A stretch of DNA of 64,000 bases from 66-474 sp036759545 (GCA_036759545.1 DAIOUL010000004.1:1-64000), one strand, 5' to 3'. Positions 43,642 to 52,253 are shown, counted from the stretch's first letter. Notes: generated by a model not told the origin, from the letters alone. A program made the numbers and translations.

Positions 43642-44355
43642 ATGGACTTCCACTTCGCCCACCCGCTCGAATCGATTTCGGACCCCGCATTCTGGTCCGG
43701 TTTGGGTTCGATCGTCCTGATCGATCTGGTACTTGCCGGCGACAACGCGGTGGTGATCGCGCTGGCCGCACGCAATCTGCCGCGAGAACTGCAGTTCCGC
43801 GCGATATTCTGGGGCAGCTTCGGTGCGATCGCGGTGCGTGTGGCGATGACCGCCGGCGTGCTGTGGCTGCTGAAGATTCCCGGCCTGATGCTGGTCGGTG
43901 GACTGGCGCTGCTCCCGATCGCCTGGCGGCTGCTGCGGCACCATGAAGATTCCCGCAAGGTGCGCGCCGCATCAGGCCTGTGGAGCGCGATGCTCACCAT
44001 CGTGATCGCCGATGCGTTGATGGGCCTGGACAACGTGTTGGCCATCGCCGGCGCCTCCAAAGGCCATCTCGGCCTGGTCGCGCTCGGGTTGCTGATCAGT
44101 GTGCCGCTGGTGGTGTGGGGATCGCAGCTGATACTGAAGCTGCTGACGCGCTGGCCGGCGATCGTTTACATCGGTGCCGGCGTCATCGCCTGGACCGCCG
44201 CGCGCATGGTCACCGAAGACGATCTGGTGGACAACTGGTTCGATGCGCACGATCCGGTTCGCTATCTGGTGGATGCCGTATTCGTCGCCGGCATTGTCGC
44301 GCTGGGCTGGTGGGCGCAGCGGCGCGACCGTTTGAAACGCATCGAGAGCGACTGA
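43642..44355 (+). CDS. TerC/YjbE-family manganese-exporter-like membrane protein
   Basis: 237 residues from ATG 43642 (MDFHFAHPLESISDPAFWSG). It has seven membrane helices and two related Asp motifs, IDLVLAGDNAVVIALAA and IVIADALMGLDNVLAIAGA, characteristic of the YjbE/YkoY branch of TerC proteins. The upstream yybP-ykoY riboswitch predicts induction by manganese and supports a role in Mn2+ export or metalation of secreted proteins. It ends 68 nt before the FadH-like gene. Confidence 0.9.
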   Translation: MDFHFAHPLESISDPAFWSGLGSIVLIDLVLAGDNAVVIALAARNLPRELQFRAIFWGSFGAIAVRVAMTAGVLWLLKIPGLMLVGGLALLPIAWRLLRHHEDSRKVRAASGLWSAMLTIVIADALMGLDNVLAIAGASKGHLGLVALGLLISVPLVVWGSQLILKLLTRWPAIVYIGAGVIAWTAARMVTEDDLVDNWFDAHDPVRYLVDAVFVAGIVALGWWAQRRDRLKRIESD

Positions 44356-44423
44356 GCGCGGCGCTTGCGGGCACGAGTGCACGCGGGCATTCTCGAACGC
44401 TCGTTTGAACTGCAACGCCGTCG

Positions 44424-46445
44424 ATGACGTCTTATCCGCACCTGTTCGCTCCGCTCGATCTGGGTTTCGTCACCCTGCCCAACCGTGTGCTGATGGGTTC
44501 GATGCACACCGGTCTGGAAGACCGCGCGCGCGATTACGACAAACTCGCGGTCTACTTTGGCGAACGTGCGCGGGGTGGCGTGGGATTGATGGTGACTGGC
44601 GGCATCGCGCCAAGCATCGAGGGTTGGCTGAAACCGTTTTCGGGAACGATGTCGATGCCGTGGCACGTGGCGCGGCACCGCAAGATCACGCGCGCCGTGC
44701 ACGCCGAAGGTGGGCGGATCTGCATGCAAATCCTGCATGCCGGCCGCTATGCGGTGCATCCGTTCTCGGTCGCACCGTCGAGGGTCAAATCTCCGATCAC
44801 GCCGTTCACCCCGCGTGCGCTGACCGCACGCGGCATCGAACGCACGATCCAGGCCTTCGTGCACAGCGCGCAACTAGCGCGCGACGCCGGTTACGACGGC
44901 ATCGAGATCATGGGTTCGGAAGGCTATCTGATCAACGAATTCCTGCTCGCACGCACCAACAAGCGCGAAGACGGATTCGGCGGTCCGCTGGAAAACCGCA
45001 TGCGTTTTCCGGCCGAGATCGTGCGGCGCACGCGCGAAGCCGTGGGACGCGACTTCATCATCATCTATCGGCTGTCGATGCTGGATCTGGTCGATCGCGG
45101 CCAGAGCTGGGATGAAATCGCCGCACTGGCGAAGGCAGTTGAAGCCGGCGGCGCCACACTGATCAACACCGGCATCGGCTGGCACGAGGCGCGAATCCCG
45201 ACGATCGTCACTTCCGTGCCGCGCGCGGCATTTACCTGGGTGACGCGCCGCATGAAGACCGAAGTGCGCATCCCGCTGATCGCCACCAACCGCATCAACA
45301 TGCCGGAAATAGCCGAAGCGCTGCTCGCGCGCGGCGATGCCGACATGATCTCGATGGCGCGCCCGCTGCTGGCCGATCCGGAATGGGTGAACAAGGCACG
45401 CTCCGGCCGCAGCGATCGCATCAACGCCTGCATCGCCTGCAATCAGGCTTGCCTAGATCACGTATTCGAAAACAAACGCGCGAGTTGTCTGGTCAATCCA
45501 CGCGCCTGCTTCGAGGCCGAATTGGTCATTGCCCCTGTGGCGCAGAAAAATCGATTTGCGGTTGTAGGCGCTGGCCCAGCAGGTCTTGCCGCCGCCTGCA
45601 CGCTCGCGGAGCGCGGTCATGCGGTGACGCTGTATGAGCAAGCGGACGAAATCGGCGGGCAATTCAATCTGGCCAAACGGATTCCGGGCAAGGAAGAGTT
45701 CGCCGAGACGCTGCGCTATTTCTCAAACCGCCTACACGACCTTGGTGTGGAGGTGCGCTTGAACACGAAAGCGGATGCCGCTTCGTTGCAGGCCCGGCCG
45801 TTCGACGCGGTAATCATTGCGACCGGTGTCACGCCGCGCGATCCGCGCATTCCGGGTCAGGATCACCGGAAGGTGCACGGCTACGCCGATGTGGTTTCCG
45901 GAAAGGTGGAAATCGGCCGTCGCGTCGCGATCGTGGGCGCGGGAGGCATCGGCTTCGACGTCGCGGAGTATCTGAGCCAACCACCGCCCTCGCCCACCAC
46001 CGACATTGCTCGCTGGATGCGCGAATGGGGCGTCGACATGTCGCTCGTGCAACGCGGCGGCCTGTCGAAACCGGAAATCGAACCTTCGCCGCGCGAGATG
46101 TGGCTGTTGCAACGCACACCCGGCAAACCCGGCAGGCGATTGAACAAGACCACCGGCTGGGTGCATCGCGCAGCGCTGAAGGCGAAAGGCGTGCAGATGA
46201 TCGGTGGTGTGACTTACGAGCGTATCGACGACTCTGGCTTGCACATCCGTCTGGATGGCGAATCACGCGTGCTGGAAGTGGACAACGTGGTGATCTGCGC
46301 GGGCCAGGAATCCAATCGGACCCTTGCCGGCGAACTGATCGCGCTGGGTGTGCAGGTGCATGTGATTGGAGGCGCCGACGTCGCCGCGGAATTGGATGCA
46401 AAACGCGCCATAGCGCAGGCCACCCGTCTGGCTGCGGCGGTTTGA
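44424..46445 (+). CDS. fadH: 2,4-Dienoyl-CoA reductase (FadH-like, OYE + FeS + FAD)
   Basis: 673 residues. An N-terminal old-yellow-enzyme barrel (LFAPLDLGFVTLPNRVLMGS; MQILHAGRYAVHP; DAGYDGIEIMGSEGYLINEF) is followed by the 4Fe-4S cysteines (CIACNQACLDHVFENKRASC, about 336-355) and an FAD/NAD(P) module starting at about 382 (FAVVGAGPAGLAAACTLAER; VAIVGAGGIGFDVAEYL). This matches E. coli FadH, an NADPH-dependent enzyme that reduces 2,4-dienoyl-CoA during unsaturated fatty acid oxidation. It appears as a single gene. Confidence 0.93.
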   Translation: MTSYPHLFAPLDLGFVTLPNRVLMGSMHTGLEDRARDYDKLAVYFGERARGGVGLMVTGGIAPSIEGWLKPFSGTMSMPWHVARHRKITRAVHAEGGRICMQILHAGRYAVHPFSVAPSRVKSPITPFTPRALTARGIERTIQAFVHSAQLARDAGYDGIEIMGSEGYLINEFLLARTNKREDGFGGPLENRMRFPAEIVRRTREAVGRDFIIIYRLSMLDLVDRGQSWDEIAALAKAVEAGGATLINTGIGWHEARIPTIVTSVPRAAFTWVTRRMKTEVRIPLIATNRINMPEIAEALLARGDADMISMARPLLADPEWVNKARSGRSDRINACIACNQACLDHVFENKRASCLVNPRACFEAELVIAPVAQKNRFAVVGAGPAGLAAACTLAERGHAVTLYEQADEIGGQFNLAKRIPGKEEFAETLRYFSNRLHDLGVEVRLNTKADAASLQARPFDAVIIATGVTPRDPRIPGQDHRKVHGYADVVSGKVEIGRRVAIVGAGGIGFDVAEYLSQPPPSPTTDIARWMREWGVDMSLVQRGGLSKPEIEPSPREMWLLQRTPGKPGRRLNKTTGWVHRAALKAKGVQMIGGVTYERIDDSGLHIRLDGESRVLEVDNVVICAGQESNRTLAGELIALGVQVHVIGGADVAAELDAKRAIAQATRLAAAV

Positions 46446-46595
46446 TCTGCCCAAGGCTCGAGCGAACCTGGGTCGGATGAAACCGGCCGCTGCAATGAAC
46501 GAAGCTTGAACAGGGGTTGCATCAACCATTCATATCTCCATTGCATACTGAACCGCTTTTCGAACAAGCCTTTGGCCGACTGAGGGTGTGGGGTC

Positions 46596-48035
46596 ATGGC
46601 TTCAAGGATGGGGCATGTCCTACTGATCAACGCCGACGATGACCTCGTCGCACTGGCGGACGCGGCTGCGAAAGTCTCCTATTGCCATCTCACCGTCGTT
46701 TCCGGGCTCGATTCGGCCAGCAAGCTGGTCGTCAAAAAACAATTCGATCTGATTCTGCTCGATCCCGGCGCGCCGGATGGCGCCAGCTTCCAACGCTTTT
46801 TCGATCTCGATCTGAGCGGACAGGGCCGGATCTTGCTGACCGGCGATATCGAGCCGGAAATCGGCAGGCAGGGAGGCGCTGCACGCCACTTCGAGCGTGT
46901 GCCGCAACCGGTGTCGTTCAATGGACTGCTGCGGCTGATGGATCAAGCGCTCCTGCGCACCCCGTCCAAGGAAATCCCCGCTGCGGGAGAGTTCAGCGGA
47001 ATGATCGGCAGGACGCCACGGATGCAGGCGTTGTTCGGAAACATACGCCGGGTCGCCCTTCTGGATGTGGGCGTGCTGGTGCACGGGGAGAGCGGCACCG
47101 GCAAGGAACTGGTTGCGCGGGCGCTGCACACACTTAGCGGCAGAACCGGCAAATTCGTCGCGGTGAATTGCGGCGCAGTCGCACCGGAACTTCTCAGCAG
47201 CCAGATATTCGGCCACGAACGGGGATCCTTCACCGGCGCGACGCAATCGCACGCGGGCTATTTCGAACAGGCGGAAGGCGGCACGCTGTTCCTCGACGAA
47301 ATCACCGAAATGCCGCCTTCACTCCAGGTTTTCCTGTTGCGTGTGATCGAAACGCACAGCCTGACGCGGCTCGGTGGCTCGCGCGAAATTCCGGTCGACG
47401 TACGGGTGATCGCCGCGTCAAATCGTGATCTCCAGCACGTGGTCGAGGTGGGAGGATTGCGTCCGGATCTCTATTTCCGGCTGCTGGAATTTCCTCTTGC
47501 GGTGCCGCCGCTGCGCGAGCGCCGTGAGGACATCCCGCTGCTTGCGCAGCACTTCCTGAATCTTCTGAATGCCCGGTATGGCACCGGCAAGCGCATCAAT
47601 GACGACGTCCTGAGCGAGCTCGGCCGGCGCACCTGGCCAGGCAACGTGCGGGAACTGCGTCATGTGGTGCAACGCATGTACATCCTTTCCGGCGACAACG
47701 CCGAAATCGATACACTGGAACCCGAACAACCGTTGAAGCGCCGAGCCTCGGATTTGCGGCAACGCGCCCACGCCGTGATCGCCAACCCGAAGGCCGTCGA
47801 TGTAACGGTGGGCGGCGCCGATTCGATTCAGTTCAAGGTCGGCATGACGCTGGACGATATAGAGCGCGCAGTAGTGCTGAAAACACTGGCGCATTGCCAC
47901 AACAACAAGCGAGAAGCCGCACGGACCTTGGGCGTCTCACTCAAGACCATTTACAACAAACTGCTGCGCTATCGCTCACGGAATCTGATCGACGAGGGCG
48001 TGCTGAACGACTCTCCAGAAGACCGTGCCGCCTGA
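46596..48035 (+). CDS. Sigma-54-dependent response regulator (NtrC-like activator)
   Basis: 479 residues. A receiver-like domain has the acid pocket (NADDD) and Asp56 in LILLDPG, but the conserved Lys is replaced (RVPQPV instead of KP). The AAA+ domain has Walker A GESGTGKE (about 164-171), the sigma-54 contact loop GSFTGA, Walker B LFLDEITEMP and an Arg-finger region. The C-terminal Fis helix-turn-helix is NKREAARTLGVSLKTIYNKL. It activates sigma-54 promoters. It converges on the Fap-like operon, which has a sigma-54 promoter, so it is the likely regulator. No histidine kinase is adjacent. ATG 46608 is an alternative start. Confidence 0.92.
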   Translation: MASRMGHVLLINADDDLVALADAAAKVSYCHLTVVSGLDSASKLVVKKQFDLILLDPGAPDGASFQRFFDLDLSGQGRILLTGDIEPEIGRQGGAARHFERVPQPVSFNGLLRLMDQALLRTPSKEIPAAGEFSGMIGRTPRMQALFGNIRRVALLDVGVLVHGESGTGKELVARALHTLSGRTGKFVAVNCGAVAPELLSSQIFGHERGSFTGATQSHAGYFEQAEGGTLFLDEITEMPPSLQVFLLRVIETHSLTRLGGSREIPVDVRVIAASNRDLQHVVEVGGLRPDLYFRLLEFPLAVPPLRERREDIPLLAQHFLNLLNARYGTGKRINDDVLSELGRRTWPGNVRELRHVVQRMYILSGDNAEIDTLEPEQPLKRRASDLRQRAHAVIANPKAVDVTVGGADSIQFKVGMTLDDIERAVVLKTLAHCHNNKREAARTLGVSLKTIYNKLLRYRSRNLIDEGVLNDSPEDRAA

Positions 48036-48060
48036 GAGACTCGTGGGGGGGGCGCCGGCT

Positions 48061-49488
48061 TCAAAGCGTGATCGGCACACGCACGGTCAGCATGACGTCG
48101 GGCGTATCGCGTGTTACGCCTGCACTGAGCGCCACGTTCAACGTGCGGTGATCGCTGAACCTGTAGGAGCCGCCGACTATCAGGCTGCCGAGCACGGTGC
48201 GCGTCGAACCGGGCAGGGTTTCGCCGTTGGCCTTGGTCGCACCCACGAAGCTTTGGTCGTAGCCGAAGCTGAGCGAAGCCTTGTCGTTCAATGCCAGCCC
48301 AACGCCGAGGCTGGCATCGTAGATATCGCCGGGGGAAACCTTGCCGAGCGGCTGCTTCACGCCGCCCACCAGGGTGAGGCTCACGTTGTCGCGCGGGAAG
48401 TTGTGCAGATAACTGAAATTTCCGAAGAATACGACGGGATCCGACGGATACAGCCAGGTCAGCCCGGGTTGCAACGAGTAGAAACCCGATCCCGTCGGCA
48501 TTTCCAGCGGCAGTCCCGTACCGGTCGTGTTCTCGACGCACCGCTGCACGCAATCGGTGGTGACCTCGAACGGATCGCGGCCCGTTCGGGACTTGAAACG
48601 CATCCAGCCGATGTAATACGGGCGATCCGCGCCGCCATCGTTGAACTGGTACCGCAACGTGGCCTCGACATCGCCGATGCCCTTGCCATTGGTGGTGAAA
48701 ACCTGGTCCGTCGCGCTGCCGGTAAAGATCTCGCGGCTGGTCGTGTCGGTATGCGCGTCGACGTACGGCACGCGCACTTCGGCTTCCATGCGGTTAGTGA
48801 GGCCGTAGCGCATCGTCAATTCCGCGATCTGCGTGGTGACCCTGACCTGACGCACGTCGATCAGGCCGATCACCAAGGCCGGAATGATGGTGTAGCCGAT
48901 CAGCGCGACGCGATTGGTCGAGGAGTAGCCGAACTGATAGGACGGCTCCAGCACGAATTTGCCGCGCGGCGTGAGCACGCCCGGCTGATCGAAAATCGGC
49001 GCGACGGCGGGCGGGCGGTTGTCGCTGGTCGGCGGCGCGGCACCGACAGGCTCCGGCGCGACATCAGCTGCAGTATAGGGCTCGGTGCCATCGGGCTCGG
49101 GCATCGGCTGCGCGCTTTCGCCTCTTTCCGGAGGCCCCGCGCCCGCGCGCTGTGCAGCCAATGCACCGGTATCGATGCTCTCGCGCAGCGACGCGTATTC
49201 CTTCTGCTCGTTTGCGAGGGCGTGCTGCAATTCGTCGATGCGGCGTTCCTGATGTTGCAGCAGCTTGCGTTGTGCAGCCATCTCGCGCCGCACCGCCCGC
49301 AATTCCTCGGACTGTTCGGCCAGCAGCTTTCTGACCGCTGCGGGAAGTTCGCGTTCGGGAATCGCTTGCGCGGTCGCGCGGCCGGTTTGCGCTGCGTGGA
49401 CCGAGCCCGCACCCGCGATCAGCAGCAGTCCCGCGCAACCTGCAGCGCAAGGCCTGCACCATTTGGGTTCGCCCGTTTGCGTCCGCAT
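48061..49488 (-). CDS. Outer-membrane beta-barrel with N-terminal coiled coil (FapF-like transporter)
   Basis: 475 residues from ATG 49488, with AAGGGG upstream. A signal peptide ends near 32 (GAGSVHA). Residues about 45-100 form a coiled coil (VRKLLAEQSEELRAVRREMA ... LLQHQERRIDELQHAL), followed by a Pro-rich linker and a long beta barrel starting at GKFVLEPSYQFGYSSTNRVA and ending in DVMLTVRVPITL, the C-terminal strand typical of outer-membrane proteins. The coiled-coil-plus-barrel layout and the neighbouring C39 peptidase resemble Pseudomonas FapF, the amyloid-export pore. It is the last gene of the five-gene operon. Confidence 0.7.
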   Translation of the reverse strand: MRTQTGEPKWCRPCAAGCAGLLLIAGAGSVHAAQTGRATAQAIPERELPAAVRKLLAEQSEELRAVRREMAAQRKLLQHQERRIDELQHALANEQKEYASLRESIDTGALAAQRAGAGPPERGESAQPMPEPDGTEPYTAADVAPEPVGAAPPTSDNRPPAVAPIFDQPGVLTPRGKFVLEPSYQFGYSSTNRVALIGYTIIPALVIGLIDVRQVRVTTQIAELTMRYGLTNRMEAEVRVPYVDAHTDTTSREIFTGSATDQVFTTNGKGIGDVEATLRYQFNDGGADRPYYIGWMRFKSRTGRDPFEVTTDCVQRCVENTTGTGLPLEMPTGSGFYSLQPGLTWLYPSDPVVFFGNFSYLHNFPRDNVSLTLVGGVKQPLGKVSPGDIYDASLGVGLALNDKASLSFGYDQSFVGATKANGETLPGSTRTVLGSLIVGGSYRFSDHRTLNVALSAGVTRDTPDVMLTVRVPITL

Positions 49489-49536
49489 CGCATTCCCCTT
49501 TTGTGCTGCCGGCCGCTGCACGGCTTCAGCGGTGGA

Positions 49537-50067
49537 TCACTGCCCGCGTGAATTGATCAGGACCTGTTGCAGGCTGTTGGCGAGATTCATCGAGTTGAAC
49601 TCGTTGAGATTCTTGACCGTTGCGTTGAGCGTGGTTACCGCCTGGATCTGCTGACCGTCCAGGCTGTTCTGGATCACGATCGCGCCGATCGCGCGATTGA
49701 ACGACGCCGGGTCGACGAAGTTGCCCGGCCCGTTGCGGATCAGGGTGACGCCGCCGACCAGCGCCGCCAGTGCATTGGCTTGCGCAGCATCGATGTGCGA
49801 GAGGTCGGGGATGTTGACGCGGGTGCTCGCCACGAGCACGCCGTTGATGTAGACCGCACGAGAGATGCCGAACGATGCGATCATTCCGTTGTCGAATTGG
49901 AAGCCACCCCTCATCTGCGAAAGCAGACGGTCACTCACCGGCGGCGGCAGATGAAGCGCGGCATCCGGTTTCGCGCGCGTTTGCGCGGGCGGCTGCGCAG
50001 CGTGCGCGGTGCCGGCAAGAAGCGCCGCGGCGATCAGCATGGACGACAGGAAGGGATCGATCCTCAT
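49537..50067 (-). CDS. Secreted protein with double-glycine motif (Fap-like accessory or subunit)
   Basis: 176 residues, signal peptide to about Ala23 (LIAAALLAGTAHA). A Pro-rich stretch is followed by PVSDRLLSQMRGGFQFDNGM, where Gly54-Gly55 with Leu at -7 and Met at -4 looks like a C39-peptidase cleavage site. The rest is rich in Asn, Ile and Val with repeated short strands (IGAIVIQNSLDGQQIQAVTT; LNATVKNLNEFNSMNLANSL), as in secreted beta-fibre proteins. The C39 peptidase gene lies 11 nt upstream. No family name can be given with certainty; FapE-like by position. Confidence 0.65.
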   Translation of the reverse strand: MRIDPFLSSMLIAAALLAGTAHAAQPPAQTRAKPDAALHLPPPVSDRLLSQMRGGFQFDNGMIASFGISRAVYINGVLVASTRVNIPDLSHIDAAQANALAALVGGVTLIRNGPGNFVDPASFNRAIGAIVIQNSLDGQQIQAVTTLNATVKNLNEFNSMNLANSLQQVLINSRGQ

Positions 50068-50078
50068 CGGCGGCCTCG

Positions 50079-50768
50079 TCAGAAGCTGGGCGGATCGTTC
50101 TTGGGCATCACGATGTTGTAGAGCCCGTTGCGGTTCAATCCTGCTCCCAGCATCGCCACCGGGGCGGCGCGCCAGTCTTCCCGGCTATTGAATATCGCCA
50201 GATTGCGGCGGTTGTGGATCAGGAACACCAGATGGTTCTTCCATAACCTTTCGAATTCCGTTTGCGGCATCGAACGCGTCCCTTTGGCGGGATCGCCGAT
50301 CAAGACGCGGCCACCCAGCATTCCCTTGATGACCACGAAGTGGTGATAGCCGCCCTCGTCGATCAACACGATCGCCGGCAGGCGTTCCTGTTTCAGCGTT
50401 TCCAGAGGCACGACGAAACCGTCCGCCTCGAATCCGAAAGCCCCCAGGAAGCGCTTGATGTCCAGCAACGAAAAACCGTCCTTGCTGATCTTGGCGCGAT
50501 TGCCGTGCGCAAACATCGCCGCGAACGCGCGCTGTTCGCTCACGGGGAACCCGTATTGATAGGTGAGCAGCGTGGCCACCGCCGCGGAGCCGCAACTGAA
50601 GTCGTATTGCTGGTGGATGGTGTCGCGGAAGCGCGCCTCTTTCAGCGTGACGACACGCATGCGGTAGTTTCCGCCATCGGTCACACCGGCCACGTCCACG
50701 TTTCCCGCCAGCGCACAAACCGGCAGCAACGCGAACAACCATGCCGCGAGCGATGACCGGCGCTTCAT
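50079..50768 (-). CDS. Periplasmic C39-family cysteine peptidase (FapD-like)
   Basis: 229 residues from ATG 50768, overlapping the previous stop by 4 nt (ATGA). A signal peptide (MKRRSSLAAWLFALLPVCALA) directs it to the periplasm. The papain-like C39 site is complete: Cys59 in YDFSCGSAAVATLL, His142/143 in GGYHHFVVIKG and Asp159 in LIGDPAKG. Classical C39 domains sit on ABC exporters and cut after double glycines; this one is a stand-alone secreted enzyme as in Fap operons. Two neighbouring secreted proteins carry double-glycine motifs and are likely substrates. Confidence 0.85.
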   Translation of the reverse strand: MKRRSSLAAWLFALLPVCALAGNVDVAGVTDGGNYRMRVVTLKEARFRDTIHQQYDFSCGSAAVATLLTYQYGFPVSEQRAFAAMFAHGNRAKISKDGFSLLDIKRFLGAFGFEADGFVVPLETLKQERLPAIVLIDEGGYHHFVVIKGMLGGRVLIGDPAKGTRSMPQTEFERLWKNHLVFLIHNRRNLAIFNSREDWRAAPVAMLGAGLNRNGLYNIVMPKNDPPSF

Positions 50769-51154
50769 GGCTGCATCTGCAGATTCACGATGGTGGCGTT
50801 CTGGATCAACACGCCGTTGCCGCTGTTCTGGATCACCATCGGCAATCCGACGGCATTGCCGAAAGCGCCGCCACCGATCCAGTTCACCCCGGTGCTGACG
50901 TTCTCGGTAGTCGTGCTGGAAACGCTGCCATTGAGCGTGATGGTATTGTCGACATCGCTGCCGCCGCTGAGATTCGCTAGCACCGCGGGGTCCACGCGCG
51001 CGCCCAGGTGCGCAATCGGCGCCGCCGCGTTTTGTCCGGAAGGGCGTGCGGCGGGTAACGGCTTGAGCGGCTCTGCACCTGCCTGCGTAGCTGCCAGACA
51101 TCCGGCCACGAACAACGCCGAAATCCATCGACACCGCTTGCCGAACGACCGCAT
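50765..51154 (-). CDS. Small secreted protein with double-glycine motif (Fap-like subunit)
   Basis: 129 residues. The N-terminus is a signal peptide (WISALFVAGCLAATQAGA); VAGC at 16-19 could also be a lipobox, so it may be a lipoprotein. After a Pro/Ala linker comes VDPAVLANLSGGSDVDNT, with Gly64-Gly65 preceded by Leu at -4 and -7, again a C39-like site. The C-terminal part is Asn/Ser/Gly-rich with short strands (TLNGSVSSTTTENVSTGVNW; IQNSGNGVLIQNATIVNLQM). The NSGNGVLIQNA segment resembles one in the first operon gene (QNSGAASLIQQG). It is coupled to the C39 gene by 4-nt overlap. Confidence 0.65.
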   Translation of the reverse strand: MRSFGKRCRWISALFVAGCLAATQAGAEPLKPLPAARPSGQNAAAPIAHLGARVDPAVLANLSGGSDVDNTITLNGSVSSTTTENVSTGVNWIGGGAFGNAVGLPMVIQNSGNGVLIQNATIVNLQMQP

Positions 51155-51247
51155 GACCGATCTCCTGCCGCGCGCCTGCGCGCGCGGAAAACTTCCCGTC
51201 CGCGTCGTGGAGCTTGCGCTCCACGACGCGGTTGCCCATGCATCGAT

Positions 51248-52072
51248 TTACTGCCCGACAGCGAGGTTCGCCTGCACCGTGACCCCTTGCTGTATCAGCG
51301 ATGCGGCACCGCTGTTCTGCGCCATTGTCGTGATGCCCGCTGCCGCGGATGCGGCGCCGTCCATGCTGTTGGACATATCGAAAGCGCCGGCATCGACCGT
51401 GCTGGTGCCGCCGCTGCCGCCGGCACCGCCCGCACCGCCGTTGCCGTCGCCGCCGTAGCCGCCTGCACCGCCCGTGGCTGACGAACTGCCGCCCGCGCCG
51501 CCCGAGCCCGAACTGCTGGTGGAGCTGGCCATCGAGCTGCCGCCCGTGCCGGCGCCGCTGGCGCCGCTGCCGCCGCCCGCGCCGCCGGTGCCTCCGGTCG
51601 AGGTATCCCCGCCGAGACCGTTTGCGTTGGACGACGCGTCGCCGCCATTGCCGCCGCTTCCGCTGCTGCCACCCGCGGCGAAGCCGCCGACCGAAACACT
51701 GGGACCGGCGTTGCTGTTGGAATCTCCGCCGCGACCCGTGGCCGACGCAGCGCCGCCGCCGGAACCGCCATCGCCGCCATAGCCTTCGCCCCCCACCGCG
51801 CCGGATCCACCATTCGAGTTGCCGACGCCGACGGCGATATTGCCTGCGCCGATGACGCTCACGTTGGAAACCGACCCGCTCAAGGTGGTAGTCGCAACTG
51901 CATTGCTGGTGTTGAACGAGGAGGTCATGGAGGAAGTTGCGGTGCTGCCGTTGTTGGCGGCCGCGGAGTCTTGCGCGCTGGCGGTGGCATTCTTTCTATC
52001 CGCCATCGCGGACAGTGACATGGTCAGCCCCAGAGCCAGAAAAACCGCCGATGCTATTCGTGTTTTGCGCAT
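51248..52072 (-). CDS. Glycine/serine/asparagine-rich secreted protein (candidate fibre subunit)
   Basis: 274 residues from ATG 52072, with AAGGAG upstream. A signal peptide (cut near Ala24, TMSLSAMA) is followed by an Asn/Thr/Ser-rich N-region and a central region of about 150 residues dominated by Gly, Ser and Ala with GGxGG and SGSGG units, lacking Cys. The conserved-looking C-terminus is QNSGAASLIQQGVTVQANLA, a Gln/Asn-bearing motif of the kind found in Fap amyloid repeats. It is the first gene after the sigma-54 promoter, the position expected for an abundant structural subunit. Amyloid formation is an inference. Confidence 0.65.
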   Translation of the reverse strand: MRKTRIASAVFLALGLTMSLSAMADRKNATASAQDSAAANNGSTATSSMTSSFNTSNAVATTTLSGSVSNVSVIGAGNIAVGVGNSNGGSGAVGGEGYGGDGGSGGGAASATGRGGDSNSNAGPSVSVGGFAAGGSSGSGGNGGDASSNANGLGGDTSTGGTGGAGGGSGASGAGTGGSSMASSTSSSGSGGAGGSSSATGGAGGYGGDGNGGAGGAGGSGGTSTVDAGAFDMSNSMDGAASAAAGITTMAQNSGAASLIQQGVTVQANLAVGQ

Positions 52073-52114
52073 AAACGTTTCTCCTTGAGGTGCCGGTTTG
52101 GCGCTGCTGTCCAG

Positions 52115-52130
52115 AGCATGGCCCGTACCA
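52115..52130 (-). promoter_or_regulatory. Sigma-54 (-24/-12) promoter of the Fap-like operon
   Basis: Minus strand TGGTACG-GGCC-ATGCT has the invariant GG (52129-52128) and GC (52117-52116) at the exact 12-nt distance of the TGGCACG-N4-TTGCW consensus, with two mismatches. The expected start site is about 30 nt before the first ATG (52072). Confidence 0.7.
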
Positions 52131-52224
52131 TCCGGCTACCACCGTCTGTCCGAAACCAAATGCGCACGCGTTCAAGGGTTTGTTCGCACTCGCGGAACTT
52201 TTCCGGAGCATGGTTCACGGAGCT

Positions 52225-52253
52225 TTTTTCAAATCATTTGCACGTTTTTCAAA
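52225..52253 (-). promoter_or_regulatory. Direct repeat, candidate activator site (UAS)
   Basis: TTTTTCAAA occurs twice with a 20-bp period (52225-52233 and 52245-52253), close to two helical turns, about 96-125 bp upstream of the -24 element. That is a usual distance for enhancer sites of NtrC-type activators. The remaining gap (52131-52388) has no other recognisable feature. Confidence 0.4.

Noticed and set aside
51400..51800. Repetitive GC-rich block that could suggest a CRISPR or minisatellite
   Set aside because: It is the Gly/Ser-coding region of the secreted protein at 51248-52072; no regular direct repeat plus spacer pattern exists. No CRISPR array was seen anywhere in the window.
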